From the NCBI RefSeq assembly GCF_050948215.1, contig NC_135151.1, positions 20,706,720 to 20,770,719 on the forward strand: a DNA stretch of 64,000 nucleotides. The letters run 5' to 3'. The translations under genes were made by a program, and so were the position numbers. Positions within the stretch are counted from its first letter, which is position 1, and each line of letters begins with the position of its first letter. Under the pieces are notes generated by a model. The model made no database searches and had not been told where the DNA came from. It worked only from the letters and a program-made list of their open reading frames with translations. Of this stretch, positions 1-12,576 are shown in pieces. Origin of the DNA: Halictus rubicundus. Taxonomy: Eukaryota; Arthropoda; Insecta; Hymenoptera; Halictidae.

Positions 1-180
1 TTAGCAATCGCTACGTTTATTAGTAAATTTTCAAGCGGGCGCCGGACTTTCTATAATTGCTATACCGTCTTCTCGAATTCACGCCAACAAAAATTATAAG
101 CTTTCCTTTCTTAACATTGTCTGAATTAAACATTAGATCAAGCGCTAACGCAACTCTGCGCGTAATCGACATTTTCAGAG

Positions 181-680
181 AATAACAAAACCTTTCTCAT
201 TGTACGGCTAAATTTGATTTCTGCGTTGAACACGAAAAATTTCCAAAGTCACAACAAAAACGTTTCTTATTGTACGGCTAAATTTGATTTCTGCGTTGAA
301 CACGAAAAATTTCCAAAGTAACAACAAAAACGTTTCTTATTGTACGGCTAAATTTGATTTCTGCGTTGAACACGAAAAATTTCCAAAGTAACAAGAAAAA
401 CGTTTCTTATTGTACGGCTAAATTTGATTTCTGCGTTGAACACGAAAAATTTCCAAAGTAACAACAAAAACGTTTCTTATTGTACGGCTAAATTTGATTT
501 CTGCGTTGAACACGAAAAATTTCCAAAGTAACAACAAAAACGTTTCTTATTGTACGGCTAAATTTGATTTCTGCGTTGAACACGAAAAATTTCCAAAGTA
601 ACAAGAAAAACGTTTCTTATTGTACGGCTAAATTTGATTTCTGCGTCGAACACAATTAAAAGATTTCAAAAGTAACAACT
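181..680. repeat. 70-bp minisatellite, about 7 copies
   Basis: The core cgtttcttattgtacggct recurs at 261, 331, 401, 471, 541 and 611, always 70 bp apart. A diverged first copy starts near 191 and the last copy decays after about 655. Inner copies differ by only one or two bases, mainly aacaac versus aacaag before the core, so the array is young or homogenised. No open frame runs through it. I see nothing else in 1-180 or in 681-1178, the latter probably including the 3' UTR of the minus-strand Ly6 gene. Confidence 0.95.
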
Positions 681-1178
681 AGAACTGTATCACTGCGTTT
701 CCATTCGACACATGCGCATTAATTTCTGGTCTCTTTCAACAACGAACTTAATTAATTCATGGGTCGCGTGCAAAATACGTCTAGCGGAAACGTGTACGTA
801 TGTAAGTGCCATTATTGTTCATGGACAGTCTGCGCTGAACACTTTCACAAGTGTGATTTACACAAATTGCAATGTACTGTAATTAATACAACAATATATC
901 CTGCTCGTTCTCTGTTCAATGTTCTCTGTGCCAGGATTTATCGCGTGAAAGCTAGGCGTTCGGCAGTTTCGCCGCGATTGAAACACACATGAAATACGTA
1001 ACCATAAATATAGACATGTATTTTTTACAGGCTTCACACTAGACTCGGTAACAAAATATCGTTTTCCATCGTGCTGACTATATGGACAAAATGATCCAGA
1101 GAATCGCAACATATACAAGGAACTTTTTCTAGAATAATATACATTTTCTTTTGTTGTTTTAATTCAGTTCTGGCGGTC

Positions 1179-1986
1179 TCAGACGAGCCATCGCAGTGCC
1201 ACGCACAGCGTCGCGAGAATCAGCCCGTTCGAGACGCCCAGTTTCCCCGTTCCGTTGCATAGATCGCCGAAACAAAGACACATGTACACTTTCTTGTAAT
1301 TCCAAACGGTGTAAGCGCACCTCTCCTCCCCGTCGTCGGGGCCCCGTTGAAAACAAAGTCTTTGCGTCGCGGTGCCATACTCTATACAGGAAAATGAATG
1401 GTTGTTAAATAAAAGACGATCGTGTGTGATCCGAAAGAAAAGAAAAAAAAAAAAGAAAAAGAAATTGAAAATGCAACGAGCTCCATCGTTTCGCACGCGA
1501 AGCAATCCCCTCACCGTTGTTTATACCATGCCTCTCGATGATCTTTCCGCACCAGCCGGACGCACAAGGGACAGAGTCTACACCTTTTTCTAATTCGATC
1601 TGCGTCGAGTTCATAGTGAAAGGATCCTTGCACGATCCCAATTCACCTCTCGATCGGCAATTCACGCATCTTCGGAGAAGGCCTGAAACAAAAGGGGAAC
1701 GGATAGATTAAGCACTGTCTCGACTACGCAACCCGGTCGAGCCGATATAAATCTTCAATTTCGTCAAACGATGTCTTAATACGTTCTCGCGATCAACGAA
1801 AAGAAAAACGCAACGGTTTGCGGAAAGGATGCGCTGTCCGGTATGCGGTGAAAGTATGACATTGCCTGCGCCGCCGTGCGCGCACACATAGATGCAATCT
1901 CTGGCATGAAACTCACCGGTTGCTCTCTGAAGTAGAACCAGGTTGAGAATCGCGAGCACCAAGGCAACACTCCTCCAAGGACTCAT
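1179..1986 (-). CDS. Ly6/uPAR three-finger protein, GPI-anchored (3 exons)
   Basis: Exons on the minus strand are 1986-1917, 1682-1527 and 1381-1179. The joins are phase 1 and sum to 143 codons (142 aa). Donors read CCG|GTGAGT and ATG|GTATAA; acceptors follow tttcag and gtatag. The protein has a signal peptide (about residues 1-22, MSPWRSVALVLAILNLVLL). A ten-cysteine LU domain follows, starting CVNCRSRGELGSCKDPF and ending in the family signature CLCFGDLCN. A hydrophobic C-terminus (GLILATLCVALRW) after a small-residue stretch suggests a GPI anchor. In insects such proteins modulate channels, septate junctions or receptor signalling at the cell surface. Which paralogue (quiver, boudin, crooked and so on) cannot be decided here. 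Each exon alone looks like a spurious ORF; only the spliced product shows the domain. Confidence 0.88.
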
Positions 1987-2397
1987 TCTATCGATTGTCC
2001 GATTCTTTTGTCGATTGCGTCTCGGTGTTTTGTTTTTTCTTTTCTTTTTCTTTCTTTGTTGTCGAATCCCTCACACGTACACGGTGCCGTGTGCGACGAA
2101 GACACTGGGACGATCAAACACGGCCATTTTGGAACTAAACTATGACTATGAGAAGCGAACACGTACGCCATACAGCAAGCACCAGTCCCTCCCAGACCCT
2201 CCTTTCACTCGGCTACCTTTAAGGTCATCAACGTGTTCGAGAAGATTGAACGAAGGAAATCGCTGCAGAGCGAAAGACTCGGTCGGTAAATGAACCATGG
2301 TGTCGATGCGTTCCGATGAAACGATGCGATCGAATATATAATGCTACAAAAAAAAAAAGAAAAAGGAACGTATTGTCGTAGATTAAAAATCCCTCGA
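1987..2397. other. Spacer between two minus-strand genes
   Basis: This 411-bp gap separates the start codon of the Ly6 gene from the stop codon of the Ig-domain gene upstream of it. It must hold the 5' UTR and promoter of one and the 3' UTR of the other. I see a T-rich run near 2026-2055 and an A-run near 2347, but no clear TATA box or further exon. Confidence 0.4.
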
Positions 2398-5300
2398 TCA
2401 GTTTTGATCAGCGAGCAGCGCTTCTTCGTCTTCGCCCGTTCCTCCCTTTTCTGCTCGCTTGGCAGAAGTTCGTTGTCGAAATTGGTGTCTTCTGCGGAAC
2501 GTGTGAATCAAGCCGCTGCAGTAGCAAAACGAGCAAAGGAAGAACACGAATCCCAAATATCCCAAGTGGCGCAAAAATTCTACAACAGAACGAGAACAAT
2601 TATATATCACGCGAGATTTATGTTCGTTATCTCCGTGAACGATTTCGTTAGGATTCTACCTTGCGTCAGAAGTCTTGCGTTGGAAACAACGACAACTATC
2701 AGTTGCATCATGTTAACATTATCGACAGCGCACGTGTAGTTCCCTCCCTCGTCAATGGTAGCATCTGACACGGCGTTCAAGGTGTTAACGTTGCAACGGG
2801 AGAGATGCATAATTTATTACTCGCAGATACCTATCAAATAAAGCGTCCCGAACGCGTCCACGACCACGTGAGCGGTCGGATCCAATTTGCGGAAAGATCG
2901 ACGGACACCCTTTTCCAGCGTAATCGAATCCTTTTTCCACGATACTTGCGTGTCCAAGCTCGATCTAAATCACCGGTCCTTTTCGAATCATTGTATTTAT
3001 AGACGCGCTCTGAAGAATAAATTACTCTGGACAAACAACGGTGAGGTAAGCCCCCTCTGTGAGCACGTATCGTTTCAGGTATCTGTACTTTCTGCTCTTC
3101 TTCTTCTTGCCGCCCACGCACTTTTTACATTGCTCCTTTAACACGAAATCTGGTAGATATCGCACCGCTGTACTCACGCCGGGGAACTCTCGTTCAAGCA
3201 AAATGGACCTCAAACGAGAAATGGTCAATTCTTGAAAATGGACATAACGGACGACCGAGATATTCGTATTAAAAATATAGAACGCTCAAGTACTCGCATA
3301 TTTTGCACCACCAGCAAAAATTTTTCAATTACTTTGTGGAGTGAAAGAACAATAATATCTTTGTGGTTCGTTACAAAATAAAAATGTCCGCTTACTTGCA
3401 TGGCAGCAGAGGAGATTTCCGGAAGAATTTGACTATCGACGAGTCGCTGTTATTTGCAATCGTCTATAAGAATGACAATAATAGTTTCGTTTATAAATGT
3501 TCCTCATTTCAGCCCTTCAACAAATTGCTTCGAAATAAATATCTAAATGTTAGACATTCGAATGAGCACAATAACTTATTAAAATAAATAGCATATTAAC
3601 CCTACGTGTATTGTGTCGGAGCCATTCGTGACCCGTAGCGGATAAGCTCGAGCGACCGTCAGTATGCATAATTTTATTATACAAAATTATACAGGGTGTT
3701 TCACCTAACTCGAGCATCTAAAATATCCCGCTTGTTTTCTATAATAGAAAAACATCTCAGAGGAAAACATTAATTGCTTCGAAGGGCAAATATATTTGGT
3801 TAAGGTCACGTGAAGGTCATAATATTACAGGTCGTTGGATTCGTCTTGACCCCGGCCATCATATAGCGACAATAGAAATATATATCATTCCACTTAAAAA
3901 AACTTCGATGACCTTGAAATCTCAAAAAATATAACCTTGAACAAATTTGTTTACCTATCATAATATTTGCCCCTCTGAACCAACTAATGTTTTCCTCTGC
4001 AACTTTTTCCTATCATAAGAAATAAGATGACGCTTCCTATTTCGAAATAGGAAAATCGACGAAAGCCGGTCCCGAGCCATCGGCTTGTATCGAAAGAAGA
4101 CTGTAATGAAGTATCGGCGTGGGTCAGAAATGACTCAGGCACGGGTCTAGACTCGCACGAGTCCGAGTACTGGAAAATTGCTCGAGGATCCAATGGCAAT
4201 GAAAGAGACGGAATTCGTCACACCCTTCTCACCATGTTTATAAATCGTTTTAATCGACACCTTCCTACGCTTGATTTGTAGCCCCGGTTGCCTATACAGT
4301 TTTCGCAGGGACTCCACGGTGCCCATTCAGAGATGACGTGCAGCGTGATTCCAGCATCTCGAATTTCAACCAACTCCGACATCTGAGAGACCTAACGGCA
4401 AGCCACATCCGATTGACAAACGAGAAGGGCGCACGCTTAAAGGTCGATGCACATCTCACCGGCCCGGCCGGCCGGCTCAAAATTATAACCCTGGTTTTGG
4501 CCCTAGCGTTTACTAGCGGCAACCGTGTCAGACTTTGGAACCGAATTTCTTCTCTGGCCTCTCGACCCTTTCCAGATGGCCTTTCGAGAGCGCGTTGACA
4601 GTTCCCTGCTGTGCGTGGCACAAAAAAAAATGTTTTTAGGGGCTCCACAGCTCTTTAGGTAATCTATCCGTACCTCTCCTTTACAACACCATGGAAATAG
4701 GAAACGTTCCTGGCACTTAGTGAAACAGCATCGCACATCCTTATACAGGGTGGTCCACGCAATTGTTTCAAGTCATAACTCCGTTATTATTGCATTTACG
4801 AAAAAATGATAAAGGAGAAAGATAAATGGTTCGAAGAGCACTACATCTGTAGGCCTTTAAATTTTTTTTAGATGCTGCAGTGCATGTGCAATTAACAATT
4901 GCATCATTTCTTTAAATAGAATAGATTCTTCCTTTCACTCTATGTAAAAAATTATTAGGGTACCATGGCAAAAAAATTATTAGATCTCGAGATATTTTCA
5001 AAAAATGTCTTTATTGAAGAAGATACTCAAACACTTCATAACTATGTTGTAAAGGTAAACACCCTTTCGACATTGTTATCATAACAGAAACCGATTTGTA
5101 CGAGTGAGCATTTCATAATTCAGTAGCAAGTCACGTATCGTAACTCGAGTACGAAAACTAAGATTTTGAAAAAGTGTAGCTGTATTTCACTAAATACAAG
5201 AAAATCTATGACATTTTTTGAAAATATCTCGAGATCTAATAATTTTTCACATTCAACATGTGTTTTTGATTCACAAGAAAAATTACCTGCCTATTTAAAG

Positions 5301-7025
5301 TACGACAGATATTCCCCTCAAACCCAACAAATGGTAGCTCGAACCTATAGCTCCGAAAGGGAGTACCGTATTATTAATTATTCTGGTAGCTTTTTCCTAA
5401 TAACGCTCAAATTCCTTAACAAAGTATTCCCCATCTATTACCACGAGGGACTCTGAAATGTTCTAGTTAACAGCTTTTGAAATAAATAATGACGAATTGT
5501 TTCACCGCACAGATTGTCAGATGATATTCTTTCTTTTTCGTTAGCGTGGTAATAAATTGTTATTTCGTTTGTTACAACGTTCAAATTCCTTAACAAGATC
5601 TATTACCACGAGGAACTCAGAAAAGTTCTGGTTGATAGTTTTTTAAATAAATACAAGCATGTTCATTCTGTCTTCGTACTGCCACGCTACGAGCCGGCCG
5701 ACTAGCCTGCGAACATTCTCGTCGAGAATGCTAGCCGGCTAGCCGGCCGGCTCTAGCATTGGGCAGCGAACCCCTGGGGTTCTGGTAGCAGAGGACACGC
5801 TGTGCCTTTGTTCCGAGCCTCTCGAACCCTCTCTAATAGCTGTCCCGGACCCCAAAATGCTTATAAACGGGGAAAAAACGGCCGGTCGGCCGGCCGGTGA
5901 GATGTGCATCGACCTTTACGAATACGAACTGGATTGATTCGGTCTTACGGCGAACCGTGTGGTAATCGTCGCCAGGTATATTTCGCGATATTTTTCCCAT
6001 TCTGTCACGTTCCCTTTCTCCGTGTGCGCGGAAGTATGGTCTTTGAAAACGGCTGCCGTAAAATATTCATTCGAATAAGCGCATTTATGGGCTTACAGTC
6101 GGGACGAGTGCAGTTCTACCGGTCCCTCGATTTGTATGACCTACTCCACCTGTTGATTTACAACTAAATTGCGGGTTTTACGAGCGTATACCTGAAGGTA
6201 GAACAAATAACGCGAACATTTTTGAAGTTTCGTGCAGTTAAAATCCAGTTCCCGTTTAAATCCAGCTTTTCAAAATTAACCTTTAAACATTTGAATTCAT
6301 GGAATAAATATTTGTAATTTGGGACGAAGTTCTGTAAACAACAATGTTTGCGTTGATCGAAGTTCTCGAAAAACTTTCTTCATCGATGGGAACAATTCTC
6401 GAAATAAATTATGAATAAATAATAATTCTCACTCAGTCCCGACTAAGAATATATATGTTTGTAAGATTTCAAAAATCAATTTTCTTAAAGCATTACGTTC
6501 GATCCGGTAGTTGAATTTGTTTTCGGCTTCCTGTCCTTCCTCTCCGTGACACAAATAAATGGCAGCATCTGTAGCTTCGAAATTTTTAATAACTAATGAA
6601 AGGTCCGGTGTGGTATAGATTCTGTTGAATGACATGTTATTGTCCATCCCTAGTTCGACCACTTTCTCGGGCATTTCTCTGTATCGGTCCTGATGGTACC
6701 AAATTTTTGTTTGTTTCTCCTCCTTGTCGTTGCTATATTGTAAAAATCCGTATAATAATGCAAATAATCTTTTCTCTTCTTTTTTGATGAATGAATTTTT
6801 CATTTCATACCAAAAATGACATTCCATCGTCACGATCGAGTCAATCTCGGCGTTGATCAATAAATATTCGTCAATTTCTTCGGATGTTATTAATCTTTCC
6901 TTGTCCCTGCAGTATTTAGTGACTCCCACGGATGTATCGATCGACACAATATTATCGGCAGCGGCTAATGAGACGATTAATAAGAACCGAAAACTCTTCG
7001 TTTGAAACATTTTTCGTTCAATCAA
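2398..7025 (-). CDS. FAM187A-like two-Ig-domain type I membrane protein (5 exons)
   Basis: Exons are 7025-6497, 3230-3026, 2964-2831, 2764-2660 and 2579-2398. Every join is GT-AG, and the lengths sum to 1155 nt (384 aa; 379 aa if translation starts at the second ATG, 7010). The product has a signal peptide (FRFLLIVSLAAA) and a first V-type Ig domain (MECHFWYEM, then DAAIYLCHGEE). A basic linker with KKKKSRKYRYLKRY leads to a second Ig domain (AYLTVVCPE, VSWKKD, GGNYTCAV). One membrane span (YLGFVFFLCSFCYCSGLI) and an arginine-rich cytoplasmic tail of about 35 residues follow. Length, domain order and topology match the FAM187A family, whose function is poorly known. The family name is from memory of that architecture; membership in the Ig superfamily is certain. 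Intron 1 (3231-6496) is large and repeat-laden. The gene is head-to-head with LIN9. Confidence 0.78.
3690..4019. mobile_element. Foldback MITE, right end truncated (FAM187A-like intron 1)
   Basis: The left end reads TACAGGGTGTTTC, a terminus also seen at 4744, 35211, 43755 and 59080. An inner arm (gaggaaaacattaattgc, near 3760-3795) is mirrored by atatttgcccctctg...aatgttttcctc at 3962-3999. The mirror of the outermost left sequence is missing, so the right end looks lost. There is no coding capacity. Confidence 0.7.
4439..5918. repeat. GC-rich inverted arms enclosing a second element (FAM187A-like intron 1)
   Basis: Arm 4439-4475 (aggtcgatgcacatctcacc followed by a GGCC-rich run) is matched in inverse orientation by 5881-5918. 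Between them a TACAGGGTGG end begins at 4744. A second inverted pair lies at 4971-5009 and 5210-5247; its arms run through attagatctcgagatatttt and are essentially perfect over about 38 bp with a 200-bp loop. This is best explained as a composite of foldback elements. ORFs of about 90 aa inside show no recognisable domain. Confidence 0.65.
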
Positions 7026-7363
7026 TGTGCAAACTTATTTTACAACATTGGTAATGAATATAACGTCACGCGACATAATGTCACGTCTATAAAGAGAAAT
7101 TATTTGATCTATTTAATACGTATGGAATGCAATTCTCGTGACAGGCATCGCGTTTGGGCCTCCATTTAAATTTGTTTTGATAACGTGCCACGTGTAAACG
7201 CAACATACTTTTGAAAAGGTTATGAAGACCGCGTCAACATTCAAACGAGATTTTCAACCAATCAGAGCATTTGGAACGGCGGAAAAGAACCACTAGCGAA
7301 ATTCACCGCGAAGCGGGCAACTTCGACGGAAATACATACCCATGATGCATCACTGATAGCAAC
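7026..7363. promoter_or_regulatory. Divergent promoter between the FAM187A-like gene and LIN9
   Basis: Only 338 bp separate the two start codons, so the region must drive both genes or hold two overlapping promoters. A CCAAT box (aaccaatcagagc) lies near 7255-7268. The LIN9 start codon sits in caacATGGCGG, which resembles the YY1-type motif often found over start codons of housekeeping genes. No TATA box is evident near either start. Motif roles are inferred from family knowledge. Confidence 0.55.
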
Positions 7364-10300
7364 ATGGCGGAGTTGATTGAAAGTGAGTAAAAGTTAACTT
7401 ATTCTTGATAAAATTAGTCTAACAAGAATTAATTAAATAGAAAAAATAGCTATACGTGAAGGATAAATGTTTCAAGATCTACAATGTCGACACGTAAGAT
7501 TACCCCGAAGGCTTTTTACTAAATTACAGTTGGTGTTTTAATTGCGCTCAGAAGAGTCTGGTTTAAAATTTCAAAAATGACCAATACACATTTCAAGCGG
7601 GACGGCGAAGTTCTCCATTTAAGTATCTATTTTCCAGACGATACTTGCCAAAACGAATGCTTTTTATTATGTTTCGTAGCCTTCGTAAAGTCAACGAATC
7701 CATACTTTTGTCCGTTGCTTTGATCCTAACTACGCGTACTGTTTACAGAACTACGTCTAAGTTTGGTTATGTTAGACTTTGACTGTAGAACATCGAGTAA
7801 TGGTCCCATCTTCACACTATGTATTTGAATAGCTCCTTAAATAACATCGTCCCGAAACAAAAAATAATAAAGGAATTCTATATGTACAAATAAATGATTC
7901 TACCAGACGTTAGCAATAATTGTATACATCGTTTTTTTTTTCATCATTAATGATAGGTGGATGTTCAAAATGTTATAGTATCTAATGTTATGAAATAAAA
8001 CTTCAAATTACTTGAGAAGGATCTAAATATGATTTCGTTTTGGGAAATCTTTTTATAATGGCAATTGGCGAGCTATGACATATATTTCAATAAGTATTAT
8101 AGAAAAAACTTTTAGATGAATTGAGCGCAGTTTAAAACAGAAACACATGAAACATACAGCATTGTTGTTTTATGTATTAAGTGATATTTCCATTCGATCA
8201 ATATGTAATATATGTACTATAGGTGAATCAGCTGAAACATTGTTATCCATTAAAAATGGAGGATATTTATCGATCGATGAAATTAAGACCGAAATAATCG
8301 ACGATGACACCATGGATATGGATGACCAACAAATTTCAAATAATTCAACGGATTCCCATATGGATACGGAGGAATCCGATCCAATACCTGAACTTGGTCC
8401 TGCTGCTTTAGGTTTGCAAAGAGTAGGTACTCAACCTCCTCCGAAACCAAATCCACCTACTCAACCTGTACAAGTTTTGAACCGTAGAGGGATGCCAGCA
8501 AGAATAAGAAAGAAAAATAAATTATTTTATGATGACATATTAGTTAATCATCCGCACCACAGGTAAGTCCTATATGCATTGTACGAATGTTGAATAATTG
8601 AATACGTAATTTACTTGAAATGTATATTTCAGGATAAAAAAAGATCCAACACATTCGGATCACAAGCAATCTCCTAAGAAAATCACTAGAGCATCGCCAG
8701 CGAAAAAACAAAATAGAATACCTAATGAACAAAGAAAAAATAACAATACGTTAAGTCAACCTTCAACACCTTCGGTAACACCGATTAAGCAGGAAAAGGA
8801 ACCTGATAAGCCAATGCAACCTTCATCTCCAGACCGTAAAATTGGGCAAAAGATTGGTATGAGATTAAGAAATTTATTGAAATTACCAAAGGCACACAAA
8901 TGGGTTTGCTACGAGTGGTTTTATAGTAACATTGATAAGTATGTACAAAAGCTGTAAACACATATACCGATGGTATTTTAATCTAATAGAACGAAAATTT
9001 GAATTTTTCATTACAGAACACTTTTTGAAGGTGACAATGATTTTATGATATGTTTAAAAGAATCATTTCCACAATTAAAAACTCGGAAGCTAACCCGAGT
9101 CGAATGGTGTAAAATAAGAAGAATGATGGGGAAACCGCGGAGGTGTTCACAATCGTTCTTTGAAGAAGAAAGGCGGGAGTTAGATAGGAAAAGGCAAAAA
9201 ATTCGAATGCTACAACAGAGAAAAGCTGCAGATATCAATGGTTTTAAAGATTTACCACCAGAAATACCATTACAATTGGTAATAGGTACCAAAGTAACTG
9301 CAAGACTGAGAAAACCACAAGATGGATTATTCACTGGGAGTATTGATGCAGTGGATACTAGTAATAATACTTATAGAATTACCTTTGAACGTGCTGGATT
9401 AGGAACACATAGTGTCCCAGATTATGAAGTTCTGGTATGTGCGCATGTTTCGATAATAATAATAAAAGTTAACCATGTTACAATTAATACATGTTCCTAT
9501 GTACAACTTTTAGTCAAACGAACCGCCAGAGACAATAAGCGTTGCTTCCTTTGCACAAAAATTTCGACCTAGGCATATACAATACGTACCATCACCACCA
9601 TATGCAATGAAGCTAATGTCGCCACGTTTGAATAGTGATCCATTAATATCCAATGCATCCGTTTCATTACCAAAGAAATCACATATTGGCGGAACAATGA
9701 ATGGATATCCATTAAAATTACTCGAATTTATGGTGAAAGTAAATAAAATATTAGCTGCAAAGAAAATAAAAATTAAAAAATTAAAGGAGATGAATAGCGA
9801 AGCAGAAAAGAGACGATCATTCGGAGAACCGCTACCCCCGGACTTCGAAAGAAGATACGCAGGGTATTTAATTAGTAGATGAAAGCAAACATGTTATATT
9901 AATGTAACCGTCTCTTTTCTACACATTCATATTGATTATAGGATTGTGGTTGAATTGGAGAAGATGAATACCGCTCTTCAAGATTTTCTTAATGACATCC
10001 AAGAATTGTGTCAAGAAATGGCGCCAGAACCTAGCGTTGCTGCTATGCTAGCCCCATCTCATTTGCGTGAAAAATGTAGGCAGGAAGCAGCAGATATGGT
10101 TGCTAAAAATAATATTGTTAATGATAAGGAACCTGGAAAAATGACACAATTAGTAACAGATTTAACAGCTCTTATGCTTCAAGTAAAGGTACAAATAAAT
10201 AACATTTTTACATCGACAATACTTCTTTGACACTATTATTCACGACATTTCTTCCATATTTTAGAGCTTGTCCGATTCAGACCGAAATGCATATGAATTA

Positions 10301-10456
10301 AAGGTGTTACAAGGCACTATGGAACAAATACGTTCAAAATTGAGTCCACAAAATCAACAAGTTTTTCAAAACTGCGTTGAAATACATATGCAACATATAC
10401 AATTAGGTCTAGGACAAAGAGGTGCTTTAACACCATTTATGGCTCAATGGGCTTAG
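7364..10456 (+). CDS. lin-9: LIN9, MuvB/DREAM complex subunit (7 exons)
   Basis: Exons are 7364-7382, 8223-8562, 8633-8938, 9017-9434, 9514-9863, 9942-10188 and 10265-10456, all GT-AG and in phase, giving 623 aa. The tiny first exon encodes MAELIE, matching the MAEL start of vertebrate LIN9. The DIRP domain starts at about residue 198 with KIGMRLRNLLKLPKAHKW, then YEWFYSNID and TRVEWCKIRRMMGKPRRC. A Tudor-like segment follows (VIGTKVTARLRKPQDGLF, DYEVLSNEPPET). The C-terminal helical part (KLKEMNSEAEKRR, IVVELEKMNTAL, CVEIHMQHIQLGL) corresponds to the region that binds other MuvB subunits. LIN9 scaffolds MuvB, which represses cell-cycle genes with E2F/DP/RB and activates mitotic genes with MYB. 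In Drosophila it is Mip130. Identification is firm. Confidence 0.97.
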
Positions 10457-12576
10457 TAAATGTAAAATGAATTTTCTTAATACTTTTAAAATATGTACAA
10501 TATTAAAACAAATGTAGATCACAATACTACAATATTTTGTAAGAAAATTTAACTTTATTTTATTATCTTTTTGTATAGGGCATATCATTAGTAAAGAGTA
10601 CCTATATTGTTAGGATGCCAATGTATGTTCTACTACAATTGTATATACAATTCTAAAACCGTTTTTAAGCCACTTTCTCTATATGCCTTTAACAATACTG
10701 TGCTGCGTTATTAACAAATTGCGTAGTGTCATAGCTGCATCGGTTTTCTATTCCGCAAGTTTGTAGTAAAAAGCTGAACGCTATCGGACACTGGCGATCT
10801 ATATTCAAGGATGGGTAAAATGTTATTTCAATTAATAAATAATCTCTCTTTTTTTTTATTCTCTATACACATTATACACATACGTAAAATGACGAGATTG
10901 TAATAGCGATTCATTTCATACGGCAAATCATCAACATATAAAGCGGTGTTATTTGTTGAAATTCTGATTCCAATTTCAAATACTGTTTTGTCCGAACTGC
11001 ATGTCATTCATTATCGTAAATAGTATACGAAATATTATCGGAATACATTTTGCCCACACTCTGTACCGTGCAGTGTCATGATTGCTTCGGTTCTCTCTGT
11101 TTATGTAGTCTGCGCAATTCACATGAAGTTTAATATCTATGAATTAAATAGAGTTTATATGTCTTACAGAGGCAGCTTTGAAGTTCGTATGGAAACTTAA
11201 ATTTAAATTATCACAATTTTATTTTGTATAGTCTGTTTTTGCTTATAATTAGTTGGAAAGGCTAACACTTACATTAGAAACACTAAGTCTTTATGGTTCT
11301 GTATTTTACACGTAAGCATTCATGTTTCATAACAAATTGTAAATACACTATGAAGATTCAGAAGTATGCAGTTCTCTTTAAATATATTTTATTAACATTA
11401 GCATACTGTTTTCGATGAATGTTAAAACTAGTAAATTATGACATTGAAAACGGATGCACATTGTAGTATGTAGACTAAGATGCAAGTTTATTTTAAACAT
11501 GATTTAGTTTCCGCCTTTTTTTTTGTCACTCGGGGTAATATCAACTTTTTAGTTGAAAAAAGATATTTGTAGATGATTCATTGTTTTCAATTAAATTCAC
11601 GTTGATGTAATCATTATATTTTATTTATTTCTCAAACAAAGAAAATCATGTTTTTAGTATAATATAAATGTATTCTAATTATATATAAAAATGAATAGAT
11701 ATAATTCGAATACAAGTGTATATTTAATCAAAGACTAAATATACGAGAAGAGGATATAACCATGTAAAAATTATCTTATAGAATGTTACGATATTATGCA
11801 GTTTTATTCCTGACCAAAAATAAAAAAATTGGTTCTTTGTTACATTATACAAAAGAAACTCGTGCGTCCTAATAGTTTAATGCAATAAATTATAAATATA
11901 GGAACTATGAGATGACTCATATTTAATAACATTTGAAGTATCGATTAGTTTTTTGTAAACATTTTGTTAAATAATTCTATTTTGTTTTATCTAAGAATAT
12001 ATACTTTATGAATGAATATTAAAACAAGTTACTAAAAAAGGAAAAAAATTATAATTTATAAACACGTGTTTTTGCCATTCCAAAACTTAGCTACATGTTA
12101 CCTATACGCTTAAAGTACTGTTGAGAAAGTAAATATAAATTAATATATACAATTTATACATGCCGTCATCTGTACTTGTAACTTCGCATGTACTTGCGAC
12201 AATTTTGATGAGTAATGAGTACGTATTTTAATTATTCTATATCTGATTCACATTTATTTTATAATTATACATCCTTATATCAACATTAATGATATAGTAA
12301 CGTACGTTTCTCGTGCAATGGAAAATAAAAAAATGTTCAACTTCTCTAATTCTATTTTATACGATACTTTATAATAAACATTAAAAGTAAAATCACTACA
12401 ACGACAAAGAAATTCATATTCTATAACAACAAAATCGTCTTTTAACTTTAAAAAATTTTCAGTCGCCATCCCATGTAATGTTAGGCATGATTTTCTTTTA
12501 TGACTTTTTTTACTTAATTGTATCCTAGAATCAAAACATGATTTTTGCAAAGTTCAAATATTACCTATAATACATC
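10457..12576. other. Convergent 3' region of LIN9 and Nup50
   Basis: These 2.1 kb lie between two convergent stop codons and hold both 3' UTRs. The sequence is strongly AT-rich, with several AATAAA-like hexamers on each strand. I see no conserved frame, RNA gene or repeat in it. Confidence 0.6.
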
